Positions 16,258 to 24,071 of a DNA stretch of 29,936 bases are shown piece after piece; the stretch's first letter is position 1; every line of letters begins with the position of its first letter. Under the pieces are notes generated by a model. It had not been told where the DNA came from and ran no database searches. It saw only the letters and a list, made by a program, of their open reading frames with translations. Made by a program: the position numbers and the translations under genes. Source of the DNA: a virus; the IMG/VR virus record IMGVR_UViG_3300029892_000129, positions 1-29,936 of that record, one strand, 5' to 3'.

Positions 16258-16635
16258 TCAGGCAGCGATTCGGACGAGGACACCACGCGCTTCGAGCTGA
16301 GCGATCGCGGTGGTCTTCTCGGTGGGGGTGATGGCGACCGGCCACACCAAGGCATGGCTGGCGACGATGGCGTGGCGGGTGATCAGCAGCGCGTCCTCGC
16401 GGTCGATCAGGGTCGCGTCCACATCGGCGGCGAGCACGCCAACTGCGTTCTCTGTGCCGTCGGTGGCAGCCGGGTCGAGTGCTTTCAGCTTGCCGGTCGT
16501 GCTGTCGCGGCCGACGATGGTGCCGAGCACCAGGTTCTGGCCGGCAGCGACCGTGGTCAGGTAGCGTGAATAAAGATTCGGCGCCTCGTACTTGAGGAGA
16601 TCACCGAGGTTGTTGGTTTCCGAAATGGCAGGCAT
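16258..16635 (-). CDS. Head decoration protein, gpD-like
   Basis: A 125-residue protein that should bind as trimers to the expanded capsid and stabilise it. The N-terminus MPAISETNNLGDLLKYEAPN is followed by the conserved pattern AAGQNLVLGTIVGRDSTTGK and, near the end, a VGVLAADVDA segment typical of gpD-like proteins. It starts three bases after the scaffold/protease stop codon. Position between protease and capsid genes agrees with lambda C-D-E. Confidence 0.9.
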   Translation of the reverse strand: MPAISETNNLGDLLKYEAPNLYSRYLTTVAAGQNLVLGTIVGRDSTTGKLKALDPAATDGTENAVGVLAADVDATLIDREDALLITRHAIVASHALVWPVAITPTEKTTAIAQLEARGVLVRIAA

Positions 16636-16638
16636 GGC

Positions 16639-17007
16639 TTACTCCTTCGTGGCGAGTTTTTTGACGGCGGCAACGACCGGGCTGCTCTCCGGTCGCATGG
16701 TGGTTCCCGCATCGGCGGTGATGCGCGAGGCAATCTCAGGTTGTTCGGCGCGAGCCTCGAGCAGTGCGCGGCGGACCTGAGCCTCGGTCATCCCGGAGGC
16801 AAGGAACTCCGCCGTGCGCTGCGGTGTACCGGCGATCAGGCAGACCTCGGCAATGGCTTGTGCCTCGATACGGCCGTTGGTGGTCGCACCGGTGATCAAT
16901 GCGGCCAAGGGCGGTGCTGCGGGCTCTTGCGCTGGTGTATCTGCCGGGTCTGGCGTGATCTCCGTATCGGGGTCGTCCAGAGGGGACTGCTGTTCTTGAT
17001 CGGTCAT
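16639..17007 (-). CDS. Nested scaffold protein, Nu3-like (in-frame internal start)
   Basis: Within the protease gene an in-frame ATG at 17007 has a good ribosome binding site (GGAG, six bases upstream). Translation there would give a 122-residue acidic, Pro- and Ala-rich protein beginning MTDQEQQSPLDDPDTEITPD and ending in a helical Lys/Glu tail. Lambda makes its Nu3 scaffold from exactly such an internal start in gene C, and the sequence after this ATG has the expected composition. The protein would guide capsid assembly and be degraded. Production is inferred from the start signal and the lambda precedent. Confidence 0.6.
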   Translation of the reverse strand: MTDQEQQSPLDDPDTEITPDPADTPAQEPAAPPLAALITGATTNGRIEAQAIAEVCLIAGTPQRTAEFLASGMTEAQVRRALLEARAEQPEIASRITADAGTTMRPESSPVVAAVKKLATKE

Positions 17008-17958
17008 GGTCTGCTCCAAATGAGAGTGTTGATGGCTGGGAATCTGATGGTTGGCGTTCAGTGCCACGGGCGAGGCGCGGGCTTGTGGGCGGCGCTTCGC
17101 GGTATTGGCACTGGGTGTCGCCAGTCGGCGTTGGGCATCCAGCGCGTTGGAGAACTCGACCAAGACCTGGTCGAAACTCATCACGGCGTCGGCCAGTCCT
17201 GTGGCGACCGCCGCATCCCCGAAGATCAAGCCTGCTTCCGTCGCCTGCACGGCATCGCTGTCCAGACCGCGCATCCGCGCGACTTGGTCGACGAAGATCC
17301 CGTACAGCCGATCAACCTCCGACTGCAGGGTGGTGGCCGCTTGTGGCGACAGCGGTGCATGGGGAGAGAAGTCGTTCTTGTGGTGACCGGCGTAGATCGC
17401 CGTGTAGGCAACCCCGTCCTTGGCATCCTTGACGGACTGGTCGACGTGCAGGGCAATGACACCGATGGAGCCAACCCCAGCGGTTTGGGACAGGGTCAGG
17501 CGCGATGCAGCGGCCGCGATGGCGTAAGCCGCCGAGTACGCTGAGTCGTTGGCATGCGCCCAGACCGGCTTGATGTCGTTGACGGCGCGAATCCGTTCGG
17601 CCAGCTCGAACACGCCACCGGCCTCGCCGCCGGGGGAGTCGAGGTCGAGCAGGATGCCGTTGACCTGTGGGTCCGCGAGTGCCGCGTCGAGCCGTGCAGC
17701 GATCTCGCCATAGGAGGTCAGGCCGGAAGCCGCCTCCAGCCCCATTGCCCGTCGCACCAGGGTGCCGTGTACTGGGATGATCGCGATACCGAGCTGCCCA
17801 GCCGAGGCGCTGGCCTTTGGGGCGGGAAGCGGGACGGCGGCATCGATGTCCGGCAGTCCGATGCGCGGGCCGAGTACGGACAGGATCACATCCAGTTTCG
17901 AGCGCGCAATGAGGAGCGGCGTCCCGTAGAGACGGGACGCCAGGTGTACAAGCTGCAT
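16639..17958 (-). CDS. Head maturation protease, S49 (SppA-like), lambda gpC-like
   Basis: A 439-residue protein with an S49 peptidase domain in the first 270 residues. HGTLVRR (about 64-70), LDLDSPGGEAGG (104-115), the nucleophile region with Ser142 in YSAAYAIAAAA and the candidate general base Lys194 in GHHKNDFSP are all visible. The enzyme cleaves scaffold and portal proteins during head maturation. The C-terminal third is the scaffold domain, which may also be made separately. It begins directly after the portal stop codon. Confidence 0.9.
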   Translation of the reverse strand: MQLVHLASRLYGTPLLIARSKLDVILSVLGPRIGLPDIDAAVPLPAPKASASAGQLGIAIIPVHGTLVRRAMGLEAASGLTSYGEIAARLDAALADPQVNGILLDLDSPGGEAGGVFELAERIRAVNDIKPVWAHANDSAYSAAYAIAAAASRLTLSQTAGVGSIGVIALHVDQSVKDAKDGVAYTAIYAGHHKNDFSPHAPLSPQAATTLQSEVDRLYGIFVDQVARMRGLDSDAVQATEAGLIFGDAAVATGLADAVMSFDQVLVEFSNALDAQRRLATPSANTAKRRPQARASPVALNANHQIPSHQHSHLEQTMTDQEQQSPLDDPDTEITPDPADTPAQEPAAPPLAALITGATTNGRIEAQAIAEVCLIAGTPQRTAEFLASGMTEAQVRRALLEARAEQPEIASRITADAGTTMRPESSPVVAAVKKLATKE

Positions 17959-17959
17959 A

Positions 17960-19444
17960 TCAGTTGTCCTGGGGTTCTTGCGCTGCAGACGGGGTGGCCG
18001 TTGCGATGGGCGCTTTGTCGTGGCGCGGGTCGGAATCGAAAACCAAGCCGAGCTCGTCGGCTCGTTGGTTGTCGGCCGCGATCTCGCGGTCGATGTCTTC
18101 GGCGTCGTAGCCGAAGGCCGAAATGGCTTCGGAGCGTGAAAGCAGTCCGGCGCGAATCGCAGTGAGCATCGCGTCGAACTCCTTCTTCGGGTCGACCCAC
18201 TGCCAGCCCTGCGGAATCCACTTCACGGCGAGGTAGTCCCGTTTGTGATCGCTGAAGCCGGGCAGATCGAGTGCGCCTTCGAGCGCGGCTTGTTCCATCC
18301 ATGCCCGCCAGATCGGTCGGCAGAGCTGATGAACGATCACGCCATGCTGGATGGCTTCACAGCGGCGGCGAAACTCCAGCAGGCCGGCCCGGATCGAGGA
18401 GTAATTCACCTGCGTGAGATCCCCGGTCAGCATCTCGTAGGTGATGCCCATTGCGGCCGCTACCGCCCGGAACTGCATGCGCAGGAACTCGGCGTAGCTG
18501 GCCCCGACGTCTGCCGGCTGGCTGAACTTGACGTCCTCTCCAGGCTCCAGGAGCTGCATGGTCCCGGGTTCCAGTCCGGCGAGGGACACGCCGTTGGCAT
18601 CCGCCAGCCCTTCGCCCATGAGGTTGTCCTCGGGCGCCAGGCGGGTGATGAAGCCAGCGAACATTGCTGCCGTCTTCTTGCGAACCAGTTCGGCGTCGTC
18701 GTACTGATCCAGCTCATTGAGCTTGACCAGTGCCCGCGCCAACCAGGGCTCGCCCCGGATCTGGCCAGGGCGAAGCGGACGGAACAGGTGGATGATCTCG
18801 GAAGCTGGCACGCGCACGGTATCCATGCCGCCGGTGCCCGACATCGGCGCCAGCGTCCCGTCGCCGGGATGCGAGCGATACAGGTGGTAGGCGACGCGAC
18901 GCCCGAGACGATCGAACTCGATGCCAGCCCGCACCACGTTGCCGGACGGAAGCTCAAGATTCATCGTCGTGGGCAGATGCTCGGGTTCCAGCACCTGAAG
19001 TTGCAGGCCGACTGCCAGACCATCTTCGGGTCGGCGATAGCGCAGTCGCACCAAGACTTCTCCGCCTTCCAGCATGGCCCGGCAGGCAAGTGCCTGCAGA
19101 CCGTAGAAGTCGGTCACGCCAGCCGCGTCCGCATCGCTGCACCAGTCCCACCAGAGGGCGTGAATGGATTCGCGCAGCGCGTTGTCCGCAAGCATCGACT
19201 GCGGCTTGATGCCGGTGCCGATCGCGTTGGCGACGAAGGCCTCCACACCGGCGGCAGCCCATGCGTTGCGCCGGACCAGATCACGGCTCTTGGCTCGGAG
19301 TTCATTCTGTGTGAAGGCCAGAGCGGCGACCGCACCAGGGTTGCCGACTTGCCAGGCGATCGCACGTCGACCGCCGCCGATACCGTCATAGGTGGGTGAC
19401 GTACCGCCGAACAGGCCGCGTCGAAGTTTTCCGAACCAGCTCAT
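17960..19444 (-). CDS. Portal protein, lambda gpB family
   Basis: A 494-residue protein of the lambda-type portal family that forms the dodecameric ring for DNA entry and exit. Typical patterns include the N-terminal RDLVRRNAWAAAGVEAFVAN (about residues 53-72), the FYGLQALACRAMLEGGEVLV region, EIIHLFRPLRPGQIRGEPWL and, near 340, MGITYEMLTGDLTQVNYSSI. Length is a little below that of lambda gpB. Its ATG overlaps the gpW stop by one base and its stop is one base before the protease start. Confidence 0.93.
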   Translation of the reverse strand: MSWFGKLRRGLFGGTSPTYDGIGGGRRAIAWQVGNPGAVAALAFTQNELRAKSRDLVRRNAWAAAGVEAFVANAIGTGIKPQSMLADNALRESIHALWWDWCSDADAAGVTDFYGLQALACRAMLEGGEVLVRLRYRRPEDGLAVGLQLQVLEPEHLPTTMNLELPSGNVVRAGIEFDRLGRRVAYHLYRSHPGDGTLAPMSGTGGMDTVRVPASEIIHLFRPLRPGQIRGEPWLARALVKLNELDQYDDAELVRKKTAAMFAGFITRLAPEDNLMGEGLADANGVSLAGLEPGTMQLLEPGEDVKFSQPADVGASYAEFLRMQFRAVAAAMGITYEMLTGDLTQVNYSSIRAGLLEFRRRCEAIQHGVIVHQLCRPIWRAWMEQAALEGALDLPGFSDHKRDYLAVKWIPQGWQWVDPKKEFDAMLTAIRAGLLSRSEAISAFGYDAEDIDREIAADNQRADELGLVFDSDPRHDKAPIATATPSAAQEPQDN

Positions 19445-19665
19445 CAGGTGGCCTTCCGGGTCGTGACGCGGATCTGGCGCGGAGCTCCCGGCCAGAGACC
19501 GGTGGCGACGGCGTCATCGAACAGACCGCGCTTGACCTCGCGAATGGCGGCAGCCAGCTCCTCGACGGTTCGGTATTCGATGGTCTTGTCGCCGAAGCTA
19601 ACGCGGCGCTCGCCCTTGGCCAGTGCGGCTTCGAGCGCATCGAGTTGGGATTGCGTGTAGGCCAT
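19444..19665 (-). CDS. Head-tail joining protein gpW
   Basis: A 73-residue protein of the gpW family: MAYTQSQLDALEAALAKGER, then VSFGDKTIEYRTVEELAAAI, a fold of two helices with a short hairpin. gpW closes the portal after DNA packaging and prepares the connector for tail attachment. It overlaps the genes on both sides by one base. In lambda it directly follows terminase; here two fibre-like genes separate it from terminase. Confidence 0.88.
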   Translation of the reverse strand: MAYTQSQLDALEAALAKGERRVSFGDKTIEYRTVEELAAAIREVKRGLFDDAVATGLWPGAPRQIRVTTRKAT

Positions 19666-20057
19666 CAGCGATACACCACCAGGTTGATCTCGGTGGAGTC
19701 GGCAAACGACGTCGCCATCGTGGCGCAGGCGACATCAACGTATTCGGTGGTTTTCTGGTCGGCGGTGGCACGCGCGATGGCGATGCGTTGCGTGCCGTTG
19801 TCGGTGCTACTGCGGGCCAGCGCAATCCAGGCGTAGTTCGTGTCCGGCATCGGCTGGGTGAAATGGACGCGATAGCGACCGGTCGCCAGGCGTTCCACGC
19901 TCATCACGTTGCGAGTGCTGTGCATCACCATCTGGCTATTGACGTAGCCGAAGCTCACCCACACGCGTGCGAGACCCGGATGCGAGCCATCGATCTTGTT
20001 TTTAACTTCGATGCCAATGCGCGCGGCGAGGGATGCGATACGGTCGGAAAGCGACAT
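19665..20057 (-). CDS. Fibre-like protein with receptor-type beta domain, in head module
   Basis: A 130-residue protein with an N-terminal helix, MSLSDRIASLAARIGIEV, followed by a beta-rich domain (ARVWVSFGYVNS, then GRYRVHFTQPMPDTNYAWIA). This strand pattern, AxVWVxF ... YxVxFxxxMPDxNY, is widespread in phage fibre and spike tips. It lies between the terminase and gpW genes, where tail fibre genes are not expected, so it may be a head fibre or connector appendage. Its N-terminal helix resembles that of the neighbouring gene, which suggests a shared anchoring site. The function is inferred. Confidence 0.75.
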   Translation of the reverse strand: MSLSDRIASLAARIGIEVKNKIDGSHPGLARVWVSFGYVNSQMVMHSTRNVMSVERLATGRYRVHFTQPMPDTNYAWIALARSSTDNGTQRIAIARATADQKTTEYVDVACATMATSFADSTEINLVVYR

Positions 20058-20548
20058 CAGACCAGTGCTCCTTCGAACACCGCCACGAAGTCAGTGTCGG
20101 CGTCCCCGATAGCGCTGAGTGCAATCGCTCCGATGTTCTCGCGCGCCTGCTGTTGCTCGATCACTGTCAGCGTCTGCGCAGCATCGAAGCGCACGCGGTT
20201 GTTGACGGCGGCAAGCAGCGCATCGAGGCCGCTGGTTCCGTCCTGGAGTAACTGCTGGATCTCGACCAAGGTGTCATAGGCAGCATCGGCACCACCAAGA
20301 ATCTCGGCCTTGAGGGTGTCCAGCAGCGTGACGATCTTCGACGATGAGTAGGTCGTGGTCAGCGCCACGTTGGCGTCGTCGATGCCGGTACCGCTGAGAA
20401 CGGCGGACTGGAGCTCGTTGATGGCCGCCACCAGACTCGACTTGTCGGTGGTTGTCAGGCTCGCCAGCGTGCCGGTCTTGCTGTTGAGCGTGTTGAACTC
20501 CTGTGCGATGCGAATCACCAGGCTCTCGATACGGGTCTGCAAACTCAT
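20057..20548 (-). CDS. Fibre-like coiled-coil protein, in head module
   Basis: A 163-residue protein starting MSLQTRIESLVIRIAQEF. This ATG at 20548 is preceded by GAAGGA with a suitable spacer; an upstream start at 20578 overlaps the terminase end and is less likely. The sequence contains the motif TTTDKSSLVAAINELQSAV (about residues 28-46), common in fibre and virion structural proteins, followed by helical heptad-like repeats (TLVEIQQLLQDG, LDALLAAVNNRV). It should form a trimeric stalk. With the next gene it makes a two-gene fibre unit between terminase and gpW. Confidence 0.75.
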   Translation of the reverse strand: MSLQTRIESLVIRIAQEFNTLNSKTGTLASLTTTDKSSLVAAINELQSAVLSGTGIDDANVALTTTYSSSKIVTLLDTLKAEILGGADAAYDTLVEIQQLLQDGTSGLDALLAAVNNRVRFDAAQTLTVIEQQQARENIGAIALSAIGDADTDFVAVFEGALV

Positions 20549-20565
20549 GGGATGTCCTTCTTCGT

Positions 20566-22527
20566 TCAGGAGAGCCAACGGCTGCGCACCAACTGGCGTG
20601 CGCGGCGACCTGGCCCAGAAGCAGCGAGGCCACCGCGTTGGGTGGCCTCGTCAGTCGTTGTCGTAGTGGTGGGGTCGGGTGGATCGTCCATCCCCAGCTG
20701 TCGCTCCAGCTCGCGCCAATGACGTTCGTCGAAGCGATCCAGTCCCGCCGCCGAAGCAGCGGCGCGTGCATAGACGTAGCAGTCCAGTGCTTCGTTGCGC
20801 TCTCGCATCTTTTGCCACTCCCGGATGGGAAAGCCATTCCGGTCGCGGCGGGTGATGAGCTGTTCTGCGCAGAGCTGCTGGATGAACTCAGCATCTACGT
20901 GGGGCAGATGGATGAATCCGGCTGGATAGATCGCGGTGATGCCGTCTTCGGCCACATCTGCCGATTTGCGCAGGTTGTTGTAGAGCTCGAGCTTGGCAAT
21001 GCCGACCGCGACCGAGAACACCTTGATGCCTCGACGCAGCTTCTTGCCACCCTTCGAGATATCCACGGCGGTGGGCGTCCCGATCAGAGCTGCACCGCGC
21101 GCGACGCCTTTGACCGCCATGACACGCGGGTCCCGACTGGCCCGCACGAAGGAATAGGCCTCTTGGGTGGCAAACCCCGTGTCCACGGCAAACCGTGCCA
21201 GCGGCAGTGCCGCGCCGGATGCATGCGTCCAGTTCTCCGCGAGCAGATCCGCCAGTTGTTTCCAAACCGCGTCGCGGGCCGTATCGCCCATCAACACGCG
21301 ATGCTCGACCAGCCAGGATTCCTTGCCGCGCCCGAAGGCCCAAATCGAAGCCTCGATGCGGTCCTTCTGTACATCGGCGCCACCCACCAGGAGCAGCCCA
21401 CCGGGAGGGATCGATCCGACCGGGTAGTCCTCGCGTCGCTCGACAAGACGCTGCCAATCCGGTGCTTCACCTTCCTCGACCCAGGTCTCACCCAGTTCCG
21501 TGTTCTTGAACGTCTTGATGGCCGCCGCCGATCCTGACTCCTTGCTCACGGCCAGTTCCCACGCGACGGCGATTTCGCGCCAACTGCGCCAGCCCACCGG
21601 GCTGTAGAGCGACGACAAATGGAAGCCTGCGGTCTTGGCTCCGTTCTCTGGGGCCAGTGCGCGCCACTCGCCGTGTTCCAACATCCAGGTCTTGTGATGC
21701 TCCGAAATCGGTGCGTCGCAGGACTCGCAGACATAGGCGGCGCTCTCCGGCTGGCCTTTCTCCCATCGCAATTGTTCGAAGCGCAGCCACTGGCGATGCG
21801 AGCAATGCGGGCATGGCACAAAGTAGCGGCGCTGATCGGATGACTCATATTCGCGTTCGATGGCGCTCGCCCCAGAGATCGTCGGCGTCGAGACGATGAA
21901 GATCTTGCGCCGGGCAAAGGTGCGCGTGCGTGCCTCGGCCAGTGAAATCGCATCGCCTTCGCCCTCGACGTCCAGAGGATAGCCATCCACCTCATCGAGG
22001 AACAGGTATCGGACAGGCATCGACCTCAGTCCGACCGCGCTGTTGGCACCGGTCATGACCAGGACGCCACCCCGGAACTCCTTCGCGAGAATGGTGTTGC
22101 CGGAGTCCCGGCTCCTGGCCGGGGCAATCAACTCGGCCAGAACACCCGACTCCTCGATCAGGGGGTCGATCCGCTGCTTGGAGTTGCGCTTGGCCATCTC
22201 CACTGTCGGCCAGACCGCCATCATTGGACCTGGCGCGTGGTGGATCACGTAGCCGATCCAGTTCGAGCCCATCTCGGTCGCGCCAAGCTGAGCGGCCTTC
22301 ATGAACACCACGCGCTCGACCGGCGAGGTCGGAGACAGGCAGTCCATGATCGCCTTCAGGTACGGCGTGCGACTGGTGCGCCAGCGTCCCGGCTCGGCGG
22401 ACGCCTTGCTGGAAAGCATCCGGTGCCGATCCGACCATTCGGACACGGTCAGCAATGGGTCCGGCGTCAGTCCTTCGCGCCAAGCGCGCTCGATTTCCGC
22501 CGCGCCTTCGTAGTCCACGTCTAGCAT
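20566..22527 (-). CDS. Terminase large subunit, lambda gpA family
   Basis: A 653-residue packaging motor and nuclease. The ATPase part shows a Walker A-like KAAQLGATE (77-85) and Walker B LFLDEVD (175-181). A zinc-ribbon follows with Cys239, Cys242, Cys267 and Cys270. The nuclease part carries acidic motifs in VGGADVQKDR, FAVDTGF and NEALDCYVYARA. The C-terminus is variable, with a run of Thr. It cuts concatemeric DNA at cos or pac sites and pumps it into the head. The ATG overlaps the small subunit stop by one base. Confidence 0.95.
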   Translation of the reverse strand: MLDVDYEGAAEIERAWREGLTPDPLLTVSEWSDRHRMLSSKASAEPGRWRTSRTPYLKAIMDCLSPTSPVERVVFMKAAQLGATEMGSNWIGYVIHHAPGPMMAVWPTVEMAKRNSKQRIDPLIEESGVLAELIAPARSRDSGNTILAKEFRGGVLVMTGANSAVGLRSMPVRYLFLDEVDGYPLDVEGEGDAISLAEARTRTFARRKIFIVSTPTISGASAIEREYESSDQRRYFVPCPHCSHRQWLRFEQLRWEKGQPESAAYVCESCDAPISEHHKTWMLEHGEWRALAPENGAKTAGFHLSSLYSPVGWRSWREIAVAWELAVSKESGSAAAIKTFKNTELGETWVEEGEAPDWQRLVERREDYPVGSIPPGGLLLVGGADVQKDRIEASIWAFGRGKESWLVEHRVLMGDTARDAVWKQLADLLAENWTHASGAALPLARFAVDTGFATQEAYSFVRASRDPRVMAVKGVARGAALIGTPTAVDISKGGKKLRRGIKVFSVAVGIAKLELYNNLRKSADVAEDGITAIYPAGFIHLPHVDAEFIQQLCAEQLITRRDRNGFPIREWQKMRERNEALDCYVYARAAASAAGLDRFDERHWRELERQLGMDDPPDPTTTTTTDEATQRGGLAASGPGRRARQLVRSRWLS

Positions 22528-23063
22528 CAGTCCACTCGAGGGCGCAGTTCGCCCAGCTCTTGCAGGTGCTCGCGCACTGCGGCCTCCAGTGCCACGTGCA
22601 TGGCGTGCGGATCGACATCGAGCCTGGCAGCCATCTGCGCCGAAATGCGCGCGGGCCAGTTAAGCCACGCATCGCGCTCGGAGCGCGCCAGCTTGAACAC
22701 ATGCGCAATGGCCTGTGGCCGATCGACCAGCTCTCCTTTTAGGCGGGCCAGTCGCACCTTGTTGGTTTGCGCCTTGACCACTTCGTTGACCGTGCGTGCC
22801 TGCAGCAACGAAGTGCCACCAGTAGGCAAGGCAGCAGGCCCGTCGCTCGACGGTGTTCCGGTCTCCGGCACGACCACTTTGGCCGCCTTGGCACGAGTGC
22901 CTGCCTTGGGCACATCCGAGTTGCGCGCCCACTCGCGATCCGCCCGGTCGGCATCGATGGTTCCGTCAGGTTCCGGCGTGATGCGCCCGGCTCGAATCGC
23001 CTTGTGAACAGCGGTGTCGGTCACGCCGCGGTGCCGGGCGTATGCGCGTATCGAAATGCCCAT
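22527..23063 (-). CDS. Terminase small subunit / DNA-recognition protein, Nu1-like
   Basis: A 178-residue protein with an N-terminal helix-turn-helix (SIRAYARHRGVTDTAVHKAI, residues 3-22) followed by GRI and an acidic linker, as in Nu1-type small terminase subunits that recognise the packaging site. The C-terminal half is helical and charged and should contact the large subunit. The start is uncertain: ATG at 23063 fits the family N-terminus but its AAGGAG is 15 bases away; a TTG at 23087 would add eight residues but lies on the edge of that same AAGGAG. It stands at the head of the late minus-strand operon. Confidence 0.82.
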   Translation of the reverse strand: MGISIRAYARHRGVTDTAVHKAIRAGRITPEPDGTIDADRADREWARNSDVPKAGTRAKAAKVVVPETGTPSSDGPAALPTGGTSLLQARTVNEVVKAQTNKVRLARLKGELVDRPQAIAHVFKLARSERDAWLNWPARISAQMAARLDVDPHAMHVALEAAVREHLQELGELRPRVD

Positions 23064-23103
23064 GGTGAGAACCGGCGGCTCCTTCAATCATTTGATCGTC
23101 ATT

Positions 23104-23181
23104 CCTCTGGATTGAGCTTGGCTTCCATCTGGAACAGCGCGTTCATGGCATCACCATCAACGACGCCGTCAGGAGACGCAC
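23104..23181 (+). promoter_or_regulatory. Repeated leader element, copy 1
   Basis: This leader precedes the 62-residue gene. GCTTGGCTTC lies at 23116-23125, six variable bases follow, then GAACAGCGCGTT starts at 23132, exactly 50 bases before the ATG. GGCTTC and GAACAGC can form a short stem with two bulged bases around the variable loop. AGGAG seven bases before the ATG is the ribosome binding site. Two further copies precede the next two genes. Confidence 0.65.
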
Positions 23182-23370
23182 ATGACCAAGCAAACCGACA
23201 AAGCCCTGGAAAACCTGCTGCAGCAAATCGCGCTGGACCACCTGTTCATCGACACCCTGGAGACCCGCAACAGCGATCGCCTGGACTTCCACGAGGTCAG
23301 CGTCTGGGGCGTCAAGAGCGCCCTGATCGCCGCCTATGAGGCGGGCCAGCAAGCCGCCAAACAGGACTGA
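23182..23370 (+). CDS. Small DUF6900-like protein
   Basis: A 62-residue protein starting MTKQTDKALENLLQQIALDH and containing RLDFHEVSVWGVKSALIAAY, a pattern I associate with DUF6900. Proteins of this kind occur in prophages and mobile elements; no biochemical role is known to me. It is small, acidic and helical and could bind another protein. The gene runs on the plus strand, opposite to the phage operons, and is the first of three cassette-like genes each with the same leader. AGGAG precedes the ATG by seven bases. Confidence 0.85.
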   Translation: MTKQTDKALENLLQQIALDHLFIDTLETRNSDRLDFHEVSVWGVKSALIAAYEAGQQAAKQD

Positions 23371-23453
23371 GAAAGAAGCAGAAGACGCTTGGCTTCACTC
23401 CCGAACAGCGCGTTCATCAGGTCACGCCATCAACCACTCCAGAGGAGCTGCAC
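23371..23453 (+). promoter_or_regulatory. Repeated leader element, copy 2
   Basis: The second copy has GCTTGGCTTC at 23387-23396 and GAACAGCGCGTT starting at 23403, 51 bases before the next ATG. The loop bases between the two blocks differ from those in copy 1 although the spacing is the same. The 18 bases before the core (beginning GAGAAAGAAGCAG) also match copy 3. Near the start codon, CTCC and GGAG flank AGA and could form a small hairpin over the ribosome binding site. Confidence 0.65.
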
Positions 23454-23975
23454 ATGAACACCACCCAACTGACCCCGGCCCAGCACGCGATCCTGGCCTA
23501 CGCCCTCGAACATACCGGCGGCAAGATCGACTGGTTCCCCGACAACATCAAAGGCGGCGCACGCAAGAAGGTGCTCGATGGCCTGTTCAACCGCGCCCTA
23601 ATCACCACCGACGGCACCGACTGGTTTGTCGCTGCCGAGGGCTACGATGCGATGGGTCGCGCTCGACCCGTACTGGCGCCCCTGGATACCGATCCCGAGA
23701 TCGAGGCCGCCGTGTCTGCAGCCGAGGCCGAGTGGGCCAAGGACGCGACCACTGAGCAGGCCAAGCCGCGCACCCGCGAGAACAGCAAGCAGGCGGAAGT
23801 CATCCGGATGCTGCAACGCCCCGAGGGCGCCACGATTGCCCAGATCTGCATGGCCACCGGCTGGCAGGCGCACACGGTGCGCGGCACCTTTGCCGGAGCC
23901 TTCAAGAAGAAGCTCGGCCTGGCCATCGTCTCGGACAAGGCCCCGGGTGGTGAGCGGATCTATCGGATTGCCTGA
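23454..23975 (+). CDS. DUF3489-like protein
   Basis: A 173-residue protein. The N-terminal 60 residues (LTPAQHAILAYALEHTGGKI, then KKVLDGLFNRALIT) look like a small helical winged-helix unit. After an acidic linker (about residues 75-105), the C-terminal 65 residues, RENSKQAEVIRMLQRPEGAT to GERIYRIA, resemble the DUF3489 domain, itself a winged-helix-like unit. Two such units suggest DNA binding and perhaps regulation of the cassette or of host genes; this is inference. The ribosome binding site is GAGGAG. It is the second of the three leader-bearing plus-strand genes. Confidence 0.85.
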   Translation: MNTTQLTPAQHAILAYALEHTGGKIDWFPDNIKGGARKKVLDGLFNRALITTDGTDWFVAAEGYDAMGRARPVLAPLDTDPEIEAAVSAAEAEWAKDATTEQAKPRTRENSKQAEVIRMLQRPEGATIAQICMATGWQAHTVRGTFAGAFKKKLGLAIVSDKAPGGERIYRIA

Positions 23976-24071
23976 TCAGAAAGATCGAGAAAGAGGCCAA
24001 GACACGCTTGGCTTCTCAATCGAACAGCGCGTTACTACGGGTGTCGCAACGATCACCCCAAGGAGCCAACG
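23976..24071 (+). promoter_or_regulatory. Repeated leader element, copy 3
   Basis: The third copy has GCTTGGCTTC at 24006-24015 and GAACAGCGCGTT-like sequence from 24022, 50 bases before the ATG (GTTA instead of GTTC after the core). The six loop bases again differ. AAGGAG is the ribosome binding site. The upstream stretch GAGAAAGAGGCCAAGAC matches the same part of copy 2. Confidence 0.65.

Noticed and set aside
23099-23152. Short minus-strand frame MNALFQMEAKLNPEE reading through leader copy 1
   Set aside because: Leader copy 2 gives a related reading (MNALF, EAK), but copy 3 has an in-frame stop and no start. The similarity follows from the shared DNA element.
23116-24033. CRISPR-like array from three repeated blocks
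   Set aside because: The repeats are separated by full genes of different sizes, so they are leaders and not a CRISPR array.
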